Under the pieces are notes generated by a model, which had not been told where the DNA came from, ran no database searches, and saw only the letters and a list, made by a program, of their open reading frames with translations. From the NCBI RefSeq assembly GCF_044761985.1, contig NZ_JBIWDK010000001.1, positions 496,001 to 560,000 of the forward strand: a stretch of DNA of 64,000 nt. The letters are read 5' to 3'. Source of the DNA: Peribacillus sp044761985 (GTDB taxonomy: Bacteria; Bacillota; Bacilli; Bacillales; DSM-1321). This document shows, piece by piece, positions 8,054 through 16,738 of the stretch. The position numbers were made by a program, and so were the translations under genes. Within the stretch, counting starts at the first letter, position 1, and every line of letters starts with the position of its first letter.

Positions 8054-9286
8054 ATGAGCGAAATAATCGCTACGTATTTACTTCATGACTTCAAAGGAGA
8101 GCATGAGAAAAAAGCAGAAGGCATTGCTTTAGGATTGACTGTAGGGACATGGACTGAACTTCCTCACTTGGTGCAACAGCAACTGGAAAAACATAAAGGT
8201 AGGGTAGTTTCCGTAACACCCCTTCCCGAAGAAGAGCGAGTTAATCTCTATTTCGGTCAAAAAGTGTACCGTTCAACAATCAGGATTGCCTACCCGGCAG
8301 GTAATTTTTCTAATGATCTACCGGCTATCTTGACGACAGTATTCGGTAAATTGTCATTGGATGGGGAAATCAAATTGATGGATTTGGACTTTGTCGGCGA
8401 TATTCAAAAAGCCTTTCCAGGTCCTCGATTCGGAATTAGTGGGATCAGGGAAAAAATTGATGTGTTTGACCGCCCCCTAGTGATGAGTATTTTTAAAGGT
8501 GTGTTAGGTCGAGACCTCGCCTTTCATAATGAACAATTGGAGCAACAGGCATTGGGAGGAGTCGATCTTGTCAAGGACGATGAGATTCTTTTTGACCAAG
8601 ATCAGACGCCTTTCATCGATAGAGTCAAAACCGGAAAGGCCATTTTGAAAGGTATCTATGAGACAACGGGACATCGAACCTTATATGCTGTGAACCTGTC
8701 AGGAAAAACACTAGAACTATTGGATAAAGCTGAACTGGCAGCCGAAGCCGGCGCAGATGCCTTGTTATTTAATGTTCATACATATGGATTGGATGTTCTA
8801 CAGGCTTTACGCGAAAATGACCGGATCAACTTACCGATCATGGCTCATCCGGCATATAGCGGAGCATTAGCTTCATCTTCATTTTATGGACTCAGCTATC
8901 CGCTTCTCCTTGGAAAACTGGTGAGGATATCAGGTGCAGATTTATCCCTCTTTCCCTCTCCATACGGAAATGTGGCACTCGATAAAGCAGAGACATTGGC
9001 GATTGCTGAAGGATTGACGAGAAATGAAACATCTTGGAAAAGGACTTTCCCGGTTCCATCGGCAGGTATCCATCCTGGCATGGTTCCAGATCTCATCAAG
9101 GATTTTGGGATAGAAAGTGTGATCAATGCTGGTGGGGGCGTCCATGGTCATCCGGATGGTGCAAAAGGCGGAGCTAAGGCCTTCCGTTCCGCAGTAGAAG
9201 CTGTCCTTTCCGGAAAATCATTGTCAATCGCGGCTGAGGAAGATGAGGAACTTCAAAAAGCACTGGCCCTATGGGGAGGGCTATAA
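8054..9286 (+). CDS. mtnW: 2,3-diketo-5-methylthiopentyl-1-phosphate enolase (RuBisCO-like protein)
   Basis: A type IV RuBisCO-like protein that enolises 2,3-diketo-5-methylthiopentyl-1-phosphate, a middle step of methionine salvage; it does not fix CO2. The 410-residue length fits the Bacillus MtnW family. The lysine that is carbamylated in the family falls at residue 174 in GGVDLVKDDE, followed by the metal ligands D-D-E. The segment GPRFGISGIR (about 123-132) and the C-terminal GGGVHGHPDG phosphate-binding loop are present. GGGAGTG precedes the ATG. It is the first gene of mtnWXBD. Confidence 0.95.
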   Translation: MSEIIATYLLHDFKGEHEKKAEGIALGLTVGTWTELPHLVQQQLEKHKGRVVSVTPLPEEERVNLYFGQKVYRSTIRIAYPAGNFSNDLPAILTTVFGKLSLDGEIKLMDLDFVGDIQKAFPGPRFGISGIREKIDVFDRPLVMSIFKGVLGRDLAFHNEQLEQQALGGVDLVKDDEILFDQDQTPFIDRVKTGKAILKGIYETTGHRTLYAVNLSGKTLELLDKAELAAEAGADALLFNVHTYGLDVLQALRENDRINLPIMAHPAYSGALASSSFYGLSYPLLLGKLVRISGADLSLFPSPYGNVALDKAETLAIAEGLTRNETSWKRTFPVPSAGIHPGMVPDLIKDFGIESVINAGGGVHGHPDGAKGGAKAFRSAVEAVLSGKSLSIAAEEDEELQKALALWGGL

Positions 9287-9288
9287 TC

Positions 9289-9945
9289 ATGGTCAAACCG
9301 ATCATTTTCTGTGATTTTGATGGAACGATCACCAACTCGGATAATATCATCTCAATCATGAAGAAGTTTGCCCCGCCCGGCTGGGAGGCATTAAAAGATG
9401 GTGTTCTTCAGCAAAAAATCAGCATTTCCCACGGTGTAGGGGAAATGTTTTCCCTGCTGGATAGCGATTTAAAGGAGGACATCATTCAATATGTGAAGGA
9501 GACAGCGGGTATTCGCCAAGGGTTCAGTGATTTTGTGGAATTTACAAAAAAATCAGATATTCCTCTCTATATTGTCAGTGGTGGAATGGACTTTTTCGTT
9601 GAACCTCTTTTGAATGACCTCTTACCTGTAGAGAATGTCTACTGTAATCATGCCGACTTCAGTCAGGAAGAAATTATGATTGAGTGGCCGCATACTTGTG
9701 ATGACCAATGTAATCATGGGTGTGGTTGCTGTAAACCTACGATTATGAGAAAGCTTTCTACAAAGGATCAGTATAAATTGGTGATTGGAGATTCCGTTAC
9801 CGACTTTGAAGCGGCTAAACAGGCAGATTTTGTTATTGCCCGTGACAGGCTCCTTGAAAAGTGCCGCACAGAAGCCATTCCCCATAAAGAGTTTGAAACT
9901 TTCCATGATGTGATTGATATTCTAAAAAAAATGCAGGAGGTGTAA
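9289..9945 (+). CDS. mtnX: 2-hydroxy-3-keto-5-methylthiopentenyl-1-phosphate phosphatase
   Basis: HAD-superfamily phosphatase that removes the phosphate from the MtnW product to give the acireductone. The HAD motif I is FCDFDGTIT at the N-terminus, motif II is IVSGGMDFF, and motif III with the acidic pair is IGDSVTDFEAA. A Cys/His-rich insert (CDDQCNHGCGCC) near residue 140 is shared with Bacillus MtnX. GGGGAGGG inside the end of mtnW precedes the ATG at 9289. A longer in-frame reading from 9271 would overlap mtnW and lacks a binding site. The genes are 2 bases apart. Confidence 0.94.
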   Translation: MVKPIIFCDFDGTITNSDNIISIMKKFAPPGWEALKDGVLQQKISISHGVGEMFSLLDSDLKEDIIQYVKETAGIRQGFSDFVEFTKKSDIPLYIVSGGMDFFVEPLLNDLLPVENVYCNHADFSQEEIMIEWPHTCDDQCNHGCGCCKPTIMRKLSTKDQYKLVIGDSVTDFEAAKQADFVIARDRLLEKCRTEAIPHKEFETFHDVIDILKKMQEV

Positions 9946-9947
9946 GG

Positions 9948-10574
9948 GTGACAGCTTCAAAAGAGTGGCAGGAACTAGCGCAAATAAAGGGAGAACTAGC
10001 CGAGAGAGATTGGTTCATGGGGACGAGTGGAAATTTATCGATCCGTGAGGCTAATAGCCCTTCTTTTTATATAACCGCAAGTGGCAAGGATAAACGCAAG
10101 CAGACAGATTCCGATTTTATTTTGGTGGATTTGTCAGGAAAACCAGTCGAAATGACCGAGCTCAGACCTTCCGCTGAAACTCTTCTTCATACAGAGATTT
10201 ATCGGAAAACGGATGCCAATTGCGTCCTCCATGTCCATACAGTAGAAAATAACGTGATTTCCGAGTTATATAGTGAAGTTGGGGAAGTGACTTTTTGTCA
10301 TCATGAAATTATCAAGGCTACTGGACGATGGCAGGAAGATGCAGAATTGAAGATACCCATCATCCATAACCATGCAGATATTCCGTTGTTGGCTGAGACA
10401 TTCAGTCCCTATGTCGATGCAGACTCAGGAGCGGTGCTTATCAGAAATCATGGTATAACCGTATGGGGAAAAAGCGGGTTGGAAGCAAAAAAAATCTTAG
10501 AAGCATGTGAATTCCTGTTTCAATATCAGCTGTTACTTAACCAGCAAAAGATATTGACAGGTTCGCTCAGCTAA
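9948..10574 (+). CDS. mtnB: methylthioribulose-1-phosphate dehydratase
   Basis: Class II aldolase-fold zinc enzyme that dehydrates methylthioribulose-1-phosphate to the diketo phosphate used by MtnW. The 208-residue protein has GTSGNLSIR (about 25-33), the zinc histidines in VLHVHT, and NHGITVWG (near 165) typical of this fold. It starts with GTG, preceded by AGGAGGTG, 2 bases after mtnX. The related fold of AraD at the far end of the window does different chemistry. Confidence 0.94.
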   Translation: MTASKEWQELAQIKGELAERDWFMGTSGNLSIREANSPSFYITASGKDKRKQTDSDFILVDLSGKPVEMTELRPSAETLLHTEIYRKTDANCVLHVHTVENNVISELYSEVGEVTFCHHEIIKATGRWQEDAELKIPIIHNHADIPLLAETFSPYVDADSGAVLIRNHGITVWGKSGLEAKKILEACEFLFQYQLLLNQQKILTGSLS

Positions 10575-10595
10575 AAATATAAAGGAGGAAAAATA

Positions 10596-11129
10596 ATGGC
10601 TACAATTAGATTCCAAGAAACAAATGAAGTAATTGAAACAAATGAAGAGGTTCAGAGCTTTTTAGAGACTCAAGGCGTAATTTACGAACAATGGGATATT
10701 TCAAAATTGCCAGCCCATCTGGTGGAAAAATATGATCTTACGGATGAAGATAAACAAGAGATTCTTGATGCTTTCCAGTCAGAGATTAAAGAAATTTCGG
10801 AAAGAAGAGGATATAAAGCGCATGATATTATCACATTATCCGATTCCAATCCCAATTTGGACCAATTGTTGCAGAACTTCAAGCAGGAACACCATCATGA
10901 AGATGACGAGGTACGGTTCATCGCTGGGGGAACGAGTATCTTCGCCATCGAGGGTAGCGAGGGAAAATGGTTCGATGTCCGACTTAACCCTGGAGATTTG
11001 ATCAGCGTACCTGAATCGACTCGTCACTACTTCACGCTAGCGGAAGATAGAAGAACAGTCGCGGTCCGTATTTTCGTTACAGCGGCCGGCTGGGTTCCGA
11101 TATATGAAAAAGATGAAGTTCAGGCATAA
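10596..11129 (+). CDS. mtnD: acireductone dioxygenase
   Basis: Metal-dependent cupin that oxidises the acireductone to 2-keto-4-methylthiobutyrate and formate with Fe(II), or off-pathway products with Ni(II). The 177-residue protein carries the HHHEDDEVRF metal-binding cluster (about residues 99-108) and the downstream ESTRHYF histidine. AAAGGAGG lies before the ATG. It closes the mtnWXBD operon and is followed by a strong terminator. Confidence 0.95.
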   Translation: MATIRFQETNEVIETNEEVQSFLETQGVIYEQWDISKLPAHLVEKYDLTDEDKQEILDAFQSEIKEISERRGYKAHDIITLSDSNPNLDQLLQNFKQEHHHEDDEVRFIAGGTSIFAIEGSEGKWFDVRLNPGDLISVPESTRHYFTLAEDRRTVAVRIFVTAAGWVPIYEKDEVQA

Positions 11130-11138
11130 TAAAAGTGT

Positions 11139-11168
11139 GAAAAAACCAGCTTTCGGGCTGGTTTTTTT
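11139..11168 (+). terminator. rho-independent terminator of the mtnWXBD operon
   Basis: AAAAAACCAGC and GCTGGTTTTTTT flank a TTTCGG loop directly after mtnD. Confidence 0.92.
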
Positions 11169-11256
11169 ATGTGGCCCCGCAGGGTGCTTAAGCGGGAAAA
11201 GTATGATAAAATTTTAACGGAAATAAAAATCGTGTACATTATAGGAGAAGATACTA

Positions 11257-12183
11257 ATGAAAACGACCGAAGTATATATATTAGGCGGCTTTCTCGGTAG
11301 CGGGAAGACGACGCTTCTTCGAAATATATTAAAGCAGGAAAGTGAAGCGGGTAGAAAAGTGGCCGTGCTTTTAAATGAACTTGGCAGTGTATCGGTGGAT
11401 AGTGGTTTGATTGGCGATGACGTACCGTTAAAGGAATTGTTTGATGGTTGCATTTGTTGTACCCTTCAGGACAAGCTTGAAATTCAGCTGCAAGAATTGT
11501 TGACCGAAAATGATCTAGATGCCGTTTATATTGAAACAACAGGTGCAGCACATCCAGTAGAAGTACTCGATGGAATCATGTCACCATTTTTTGCTAATAA
11601 GTTAGAGTATAAAGGGATTATCACGGTGGTCGATTTATTGAGGTGGCGTGACCGAGAACAGCTCTCGCCACAGCTTAGACAGTTGTTGTCCGAGCAAATA
11701 CACCACGCAGATTTCATCTTATTAAATAAAGCGGATTTGGTAAGTGAAATGGAAGCATCCCAACTCATCTATTCCATTCAGGGGTTGAATCCAGAAGCCG
11801 TATGTTTATTGACGGAATATGCAGCCGTATCTATAGGTTCCCTGCAACAAATGCATAGGAACCAACATAAAAACCATCAAAAGCTCGAAGTACATAGCCA
11901 TCTTCATTTAAGTGCAATCGTGCATACTTTTACAGGGACCATTAATCAAACCGACTTTGAGGATTGGCTCAGGGCCCTCCCTGAAACGGTATACAGGATG
12001 AAAGGATATCTTTCCTTCACGCATTCGCAGCATCCTTACTTATTCCAATATTCTTATGGGATGCCATTGTATATGAATGAAATGATTAAAATGCCTTTGA
12101 ATATCGTCATAATCGGCGAAAAACTGGATAAAGAGAAGATAATCAATGAGTTAAAAGCTTTGGAAGTGAAAGCGGCGATATAG
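11257..12183 (+). CDS. CobW/COG0523 family GTP-binding protein, putative metal chaperone
   Basis: G3E-family P-loop GTPase of 308 residues. The Walker A motif GGFLGSGKTT is at about residues 8-17, the metal-binding CICC motif is near residue 68, the switch region ETTGAAHP is near 94, and NKADL is the guanine-specificity motif near 155. The C-terminal part is the CobW_C domain. The middle holds a His-rich linker (HRNQHKNHQK) that may bind metal. Relatives insert or traffic zinc, cobalt or other metals; which one applies here cannot be read from sequence. AGGAGAAG precedes the ATG. It stands apart from mtn genes behind their terminator. Confidence 0.85.
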   Translation: MKTTEVYILGGFLGSGKTTLLRNILKQESEAGRKVAVLLNELGSVSVDSGLIGDDVPLKELFDGCICCTLQDKLEIQLQELLTENDLDAVYIETTGAAHPVEVLDGIMSPFFANKLEYKGIITVVDLLRWRDREQLSPQLRQLLSEQIHHADFILLNKADLVSEMEASQLIYSIQGLNPEAVCLLTEYAAVSIGSLQQMHRNQHKNHQKLEVHSHLHLSAIVHTFTGTINQTDFEDWLRALPETVYRMKGYLSFTHSQHPYLFQYSYGMPLYMNEMIKMPLNIVIIGEKLDKEKIINELKALEVKAAI

Positions 12184-12245
12184 GCGTTTACCACCAATCA
12201 AAACCGGGAAAAGAGGAGGACTAGTTATCGAGGAGGTGGTTATGG

Positions 12246-12413
12246 ATGCCGTGGAACAAAAGCGATTATCCTAATTCAATGAAAAATCTTGATGCAGATG
12301 TCCGTGAAAAAGCCATTGAGATAGCGAACGCTTTACTTGATGAAGGATATGAGGACGGGAAAGCTATTCCAATCGCCATTGATCGAGCAAAAATGGCAGT
12401 CGGAAAAGAATAA
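12246..12413 (+). CDS. small YdaT/DUF2188-like protein, short form
   Basis: This 55-residue protein starts MPWNKSDYPNSMKNL and resembles the N-terminal domain of Bacillus YdaT-type proteins. It has a basic/acidic helical middle (REKAIEIANALLDEGYEDGKA) and no membrane segment. GAGGAGGTGG precedes the start. Known relatives are often longer, with a tail after this domain, so this may be the minimal form. Function unknown. It ends inside a terminator shared with the convergent zinc-ribbon gene. Confidence 0.7.
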   Translation: MPWNKSDYPNSMKNLDADVREKAIEIANALLDEGYEDGKAIPIAIDRAKMAVGKE

Positions 12414-12451
12414 AAAAATCAGGCCCCTTAAAGCATGGGCCTGATTTTTTT
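12412..12451. terminator. bidirectional terminator between two small genes
   Basis: AAAAAATCAGGCCC pairs with GGGCCTGATTTTTT, with T-runs on both strands. It overlaps the 3' ends of the small YdaT-like gene and the convergent zinc-ribbon gene. Confidence 0.88.
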
Positions 12452-12701
12452 ATGACTGCAGTCCAAAAGCTGCAAATGTTTTCTCATCTTCAATAAGCCC
12501 ACATGCTGCGCACTGTACTCGAACTTCAGGACCATTATAGGCTAGGTGAAACGGCTGAAGGGCATCATTTGAGTACTGTTCGACAATCTCACCGGATTGC
12601 GGATCTTTCTTAACAGGGGTGGGAACCTGTTCAATGAGATTGAAACGGGATTTATTTGTCCTGCAATTCGGACAACGATATACTTGAGACAATTCACTCA
12701 C
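12450..12701 (-). CDS. small zinc-ribbon protein of unknown function
   Basis: An 83-residue protein with two CxxC pairs, CPNC near residue 9 and CAAC near residue 64, which together form a likely zinc ribbon. The spacer is acidic and polar with no membrane segment. Such small zinc-ribbon proteins are common in Bacillus; I cannot assign a role. A possible link to the CobW-type metal chaperone nearby is only positional. Confidence 0.65.
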   Translation of the reverse strand: MSELSQVYRCPNCRTNKSRFNLIEQVPTPVKKDPQSGEIVEQYSNDALQPFHLAYNGPEVRVQCAACGLIEDEKTFAAFGLQS

Positions 12702-12794
12702 TCCTTCAGAAGTAATAAAGTTAAAATATACTTATAGTCTTTACGAAGATGATTTTTAATATGTATAAATTAGTAATGGATGGAAGGGAAATGG

Positions 12795-13079
12795 ATGAAA
12801 AAGTTAATGAATGATGAGACAATATTGGAGGCTTATCTAAGCCTATGGAATAACAGGAGGGTATTGAAGGGGGAAGAAGAACCGTCAAAAGTTCTGTCAG
12901 AACTTATCCGACGTGAACTCTTGGATGAAAATGCCCATCCTCGGGCAAGGAAGCCAATTCATGATAAATTTCATTTAAGTGTCAATCGGGTGAGGGAATC
13001 CTCTCTTACCGATGCAGAAAAGACAGCAATCATTTCAGCTTACCATGCGGTACAGGAACGACTGTTGGCTTCAAAGTGA
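12795..13079 (+). CDS. small hypothetical protein
   Basis: A 94-residue, soluble, highly charged protein predicted as mostly helical. GGAAGGGA stands 6 bases before the ATG at 12795; an earlier in-frame ATG at 12780 overlaps this site and is less likely. I do not recognise a family. The C-terminal half (ESSLTDAEKTAIISAYHAVQERLL) looks like a helical hairpin. It is monocistronic between a minus-strand zinc ribbon and the lipoprotein/two-component locus. Confidence 0.6.
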   Translation: MKKLMNDETILEAYLSLWNNRRVLKGEEEPSKVLSELIRRELLDENAHPRARKPIHDKFHLSVNRVRESSLTDAEKTAIISAYHAVQERLLASK

Positions 13080-13182
13080 AGCGAGAGTTGTTCATCATTT
13101 TTCTTTTTTGCTTCATACTTTTTTCACATTTTATTGTTAGAATATTTGAAAATAGCTTTTAAACGAATGAGGAGTCAAAGTC

Positions 13183-14145
13183 ATGATGCGGGTCATTCCC
13201 CTTTTGCTTGCCGTTGCCCTGCTTTGTGGATGCGACAGCAATGAAACGTATACCAAAATAAACCTGGATAAATCTTTTTTGGCTACTGTCAACATTAAAG
13301 ATACAAGCTTGACGTTCCTGGATGAAAACTATCAGCGCTTTGCCAGTTGGGATATTTCTGAACCCTTTACAGGAGCTTTGCTCTTAGCGGACAAAGATAC
13401 GCTCCTTCTGTATGGAAAGGAGATGTCGACGATTGAAATCTTTTCCCTATCCGCTGGTAAACACATAAACAGCTGGAATTCAGGGAAGGGGATCGTCAAT
13501 ATGCTTATGCTAGAAGAAGACAAGGGGATTGTGGCTGTCAACCAATTGAATCATTCCATTTCCTTTTTAGATGAAGAAGGCAAGGAGCAAGACAGGGTCA
13601 GGGTTGGTCAAAGCCCCTTAACCGTACTTCAAGGGAAGCAATCACATAATTTGTTTGTCGTTAACTTTGGGGATACCATCTGTTCGGTGATTGATCTTGA
13701 AACAAAAAAAGTTGATTGGGAGTTTACGATAAAGAGTTCCTCCACAGGCGCTTTAGTAAGGGAGGAAAATGAAGAAATTTGGATAGGCGGTCATGGTGAG
13801 GGAAAAAAGGTAGAAGAAAATCTCTATATTTATTCGACAGAGACGGGAAAGTTGAAGAAAAGGATTAAGGCGGCGACTATGCCAATAAAATTCATTGAAA
13901 ATGATGACGGGATTTTTATTCTGAGTCATGGTTCAAGTTCTTTATATAAATTGAATGACAAATATGAAGTGATCAAGAGCCTTGTTGTAGGTGTCAATCC
14001 TTTTGAAATGGGAAACTTCAAGGAGGATTTGATAGTGGCAGGGTATGACAGTGATGAAGTGTATATAGTGGATACTGAAACCATGGAGGTCAAGAAAACG
14101 GCAAAAGTCGGTGAAGGTCCATTTCAAATGTTGGTTAGGGAGTAG
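13183..14145 (+). CDS. lipoprotein with YncE-like beta-propeller repeats
   Basis: A 320-residue exported lipoprotein. The signal peptide ends in the lipobox LLCGC at about residues 13-17, so the mature protein would be anchored to the outer face of the membrane. The rest is made of repeating strand-turn units such as ISFLDEEGKE, CSVIDLETKK, LYIYSTETGK and VYIVDTETME, the pattern of a YVTN/YncE-type seven-bladed propeller. GAGGAG precedes the ATG pair at 13183/13186. It is 5 bases upstream of a response regulator and so likely co-transcribed with a two-component system. I infer a sensory or scaffold role; substrate unknown. Confidence 0.78.
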   Translation: MMRVIPLLLAVALLCGCDSNETYTKINLDKSFLATVNIKDTSLTFLDENYQRFASWDISEPFTGALLLADKDTLLLYGKEMSTIEIFSLSAGKHINSWNSGKGIVNMLMLEEDKGIVAVNQLNHSISFLDEEGKEQDRVRVGQSPLTVLQGKQSHNLFVVNFGDTICSVIDLETKKVDWEFTIKSSSTGALVREENEEIWIGGHGEGKKVEENLYIYSTETGKLKKRIKAATMPIKFIENDDGIFILSHGSSSLYKLNDKYEVIKSLVVGVNPFEMGNFKEDLIVAGYDSDEVYIVDTETMEVKKTAKVGEGPFQMLVRE

Positions 14146-14150
14146 ATAAC

Positions 14151-14843
14151 ATGCATCATTACACCATTTTAATCGTTGATGATGAAGAAGATATGCGTAA
14201 CTTGGTAGAAATGTATTTGCTTAACTCAGGATATAAATGTCTTCAAGCGGATAATGGGAGAATGGCCATATCCCTGCTTGAAGTTCATGATGTAGACTTG
14301 ATCTTAATGGATATCATGATGCCAGAAATGGACGGTTTTTCCATATGTGAAAAAATCCGCTCACAATCTGAAGTCCCTATCATTTTTGTCAGTGCAAAAG
14401 GTGAGGAATGGGATATGGTAAAAGGATTAGGGATAGGCGCCGATGATTATTTGGTGAAACCTTTTAATCCAGGTGAACTGGTGGCCAGGGTTGGAGCTGT
14501 ACTACGCAGAGCAGGGAAAATGTCATTGAAACGAGAAGATACAAATAGCATTCAGCTGGGTGAAATTAACGTCAACCTTGATTCCAGAACTGTGTCTCTA
14601 GAGGGGAAGCAAGTGATATTGACATTGAAGGAGTTTGAATTGCTCGTATTCCTCATCCGTCATCAAAATCAAGCGCTGAGCCGCGAGCAGCTCCTCGAGA
14701 ACATTTGGGGCGGAGAATATGGGGGTTCTTTACGTACGGTAGATACCCATATCAAAACGTTAAGGATGAAATTGAAGACTGACGACTATATTCAAACGGT
14801 ATGGGGCATTGGCTATAAAATCGAGGAAAAACATGTGGAATAA
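14151..14843 (+). CDS. OmpR/PhoB-family response regulator
   Basis: A 230-residue DNA-binding regulator with an N-terminal receiver domain (about 1-118) and a C-terminal winged helix (about 135-228). The acidic pair DDEED is at residues 10-14, the phosphorylated aspartate is in DLILMDIMMPEMDG near residue 53, and the conserved lysine is in LVKPFNPGE. It is followed by, and overlaps by 11 bases, its partner histidine kinase gene. The target genes cannot be read, but the flanking lipoproteins are the obvious candidates. Confidence 0.92.
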   Translation: MHHYTILIVDDEEDMRNLVEMYLLNSGYKCLQADNGRMAISLLEVHDVDLILMDIMMPEMDGFSICEKIRSQSEVPIIFVSAKGEEWDMVKGLGIGADDYLVKPFNPGELVARVGAVLRRAGKMSLKREDTNSIQLGEINVNLDSRTVSLEGKQVILTLKEFELLVFLIRHQNQALSREQLLENIWGGEYGGSLRTVDTHIKTLRMKLKTDDYIQTVWGIGYKIEEKHVE

Positions 14844-16245
14844 GCGACCGTCCCTATCTATTAAAATATGGGTAACGATTATTGCCGCAATTATTCTATC
14901 GGTTCTATTCGCATACTCGCTATCACAATATTATTACAAAAACTTATATGTAAAAAAAATTAAAACAGATTTAGTTAATGAAGCCAGCTTGCTTGGTGTG
15001 GACTATTCCGGAGGGGAAATCACTGAAGATTTCGTGGAAAAGGTAGAATGGTTCAATAGTAAAAATGATAGTGAAGTCTTTGTTGTCAGCAACCCAAGGG
15101 AATTAAGTGCTTGCCTGCCCTTTGAAATCGATTATGACACCCTCATTTCAGAAGAAGAAAGGCAACTCCTATTGGCCGGACAAGCCGTAGAAAAAGAAGG
15201 GTATGAGAAAAGGTTCGATAAGAATATTGTAGCGGCAATTATTCCTTTAAACGATGGAGATCGCCTTGAAGGCATCATCTATACATATATTCCCGTTGAT
15301 TCGATTACCGATTTACTTAGAGAGTTTGCAGCAAAATGGTTGGGGGCCGCATTTTTATTTTTAATTGTTGTGATTTTCTTTATGACAAAATGGTTGAAAA
15401 AGTTGGTCAAGCCGATCAAGGAAATGGAACACGCTGCCAATCGCGTTTCGGATGGTGATTATAATATTAAGCTTCAAGTCAAGAGCCAAGACGAAATAGG
15501 GAGTTTGGCTCAAGCATTCAATGAGATGGCACAGTCCATTTATTTAGAAGAAGAAAGAAAAAAAGAATTCCTCGAAAATGTAGCACATGAGCTTAGAACA
15601 CCATTGAGCTACGTTTTAGGATATACGCAGGCCATTAAGGATGGCATTGTGAAAGATGAAGAAGAAAAACAAAAATACCTTCAACTCATTTCAAGGGAAA
15701 CGCAAAGGCTGCAAAAACTTTTAAGGGATTTAATGAATTTAGCTAAGTTGGACAGTGAACAAAGTGGTCTTCATAGTACGCCAATTGCCTTTGCCCAATT
15801 CATAGAAGAAGTGTTGGTTAAATATGAGCCTATTATGAAAGAAAGGCAAATCCGGTTGGAGGTTGAACTAGATCCTGACCCGATTATTATGGGTGACGAA
15901 GGAAGAGTAGAACAAGTTCTTCATAATATCCTGGATAACGCCATTACATATACGGAAACGGGGGGCACCATCTACTTAACATTGACCCAGCAAAAAGAAG
16001 AGTGTGAGCTAATCATCGGAGATACTGGAAGAGGAATACCGGCATCAGATATTCATCATGTGATGGAACGCTTTTATCGAGTGAACAAAGCACGAAGCCG
16101 ATTTGATGGGGGCTCGGGGCTGGGGCTTTCCATCGTCAAGAAATTGGTTGAGCAGCAAAAAGGTAAAATTACTATAGAAAGTGAGGAACAGATAGGTACA
16201 AAAGTTAGCATAGTGCTACCGACTATAGTAGATGAATGGAATTAA
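14833..16245 (+). CDS. HAMP-domain sensor histidine kinase
   Basis: Membrane sensor kinase of 470 residues. It has one membrane segment near residues 12-32, an extracellular sensor region of about 130 residues, a second segment near 160-185, a HAMP linker (KPIKEMEHAANRVSDGDY), a HisKA domain with the phospho-acceptor ENVAHELRTPL, and a HATPase_c domain with DNAITYTETGG, GDTGRGIP and GGSGLGLSIV. The ATG at 14833 has GAGG upstream and lies within the response regulator gene; an in-frame ATG at 14809 lacks a site. The sensor region matches no domain I recognise. Confidence 0.9.
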   Translation: MWNKRPSLSIKIWVTIIAAIILSVLFAYSLSQYYYKNLYVKKIKTDLVNEASLLGVDYSGGEITEDFVEKVEWFNSKNDSEVFVVSNPRELSACLPFEIDYDTLISEEERQLLLAGQAVEKEGYEKRFDKNIVAAIIPLNDGDRLEGIIYTYIPVDSITDLLREFAAKWLGAAFLFLIVVIFFMTKWLKKLVKPIKEMEHAANRVSDGDYNIKLQVKSQDEIGSLAQAFNEMAQSIYLEEERKKEFLENVAHELRTPLSYVLGYTQAIKDGIVKDEEEKQKYLQLISRETQRLQKLLRDLMNLAKLDSEQSGLHSTPIAFAQFIEEVLVKYEPIMKERQIRLEVELDPDPIIMGDEGRVEQVLHNILDNAITYTETGGTIYLTLTQQKEECELIIGDTGRGIPASDIHHVMERFYRVNKARSRFDGGSGLGLSIVKKLVEQQKGKITIESEEQIGTKVSIVLPTIVDEWN

Positions 16246-16263
16246 TAAAAAAGGGGAATGGCA

Positions 16264-16707
16264 ATGAAAAAAATGATGATTGGAATGTGTGTAGCTTTAG
16301 CCATACTGGCTGGTTGTGGTAAAGAAGAAGAGATTCCAAAACTGCTGAATGTAGATCTAACGGTCGAACCTACTAAAGGTGAAAGGGACGAGCCAGTAAC
16401 ATTCAAGGCAAAAGTGACCTATGGTGAAGAAGAAGTGAAGGATGCAGATGATGTGAGTTTTGAAATATGGCTGGCAAATAGTGAGGATCATGAAAAAATA
16501 GCCGCCACCCATAAAGGAAATGGAATCTATGAATTGGAAAAGTCCTTTAATGAAGAAGGAACTTATTATGTATATGCCCATGTAACGGCCAGGGATATGC
16601 ACAATATGCCTAAGAAGGAATTCATAATCGGAACTCCAAGCTCACCCGAGGAAAATGGTGGTTCCAAAAACATGGATGAGATGGATCATGAAGAAAGTGA
16701 TCATTGA
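16264..16707 (+). CDS. FixH/YtkA-like lipoprotein with Met/Asp/His-rich tail
   Basis: A 147-residue lipoprotein. The signal peptide ends in the lipobox LAGC near residue 17, followed by an immunoglobulin-like YtkA/FixH domain (about 30-120) with strands such as DEPVTFKAKVTYG and GTYYVYAHVTARD. The last 15 residues are rich in Met, Asp, Glu and His (MDEMDHEESDH), suggestive of metal binding. The AAGGGG site favours the ATG at 16264 over 16258. It closes the four-gene lipoprotein/two-component locus before a terminator. Relatives occur with cytochrome oxidase or copper genes, but none are nearby here. Confidence 0.72.
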   Translation: MKKMMIGMCVALAILAGCGKEEEIPKLLNVDLTVEPTKGERDEPVTFKAKVTYGEEEVKDADDVSFEIWLANSEDHEKIAATHKGNGIYELEKSFNEEGTYYVYAHVTARDMHNMPKKEFIIGTPSSPEENGGSKNMDEMDHEESDH

Positions 16708-16738
16708 AAATGATTTTTTTGTCACAACTTCTCGTAGT

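Noticed and set aside
11215..11256. Possible Zur box upstream of the CobW-type gene
   Set aside because: AAATCGTGTACATTATAG keeps only one half of the Bacillus Zur consensus, so zinc control is not supported.
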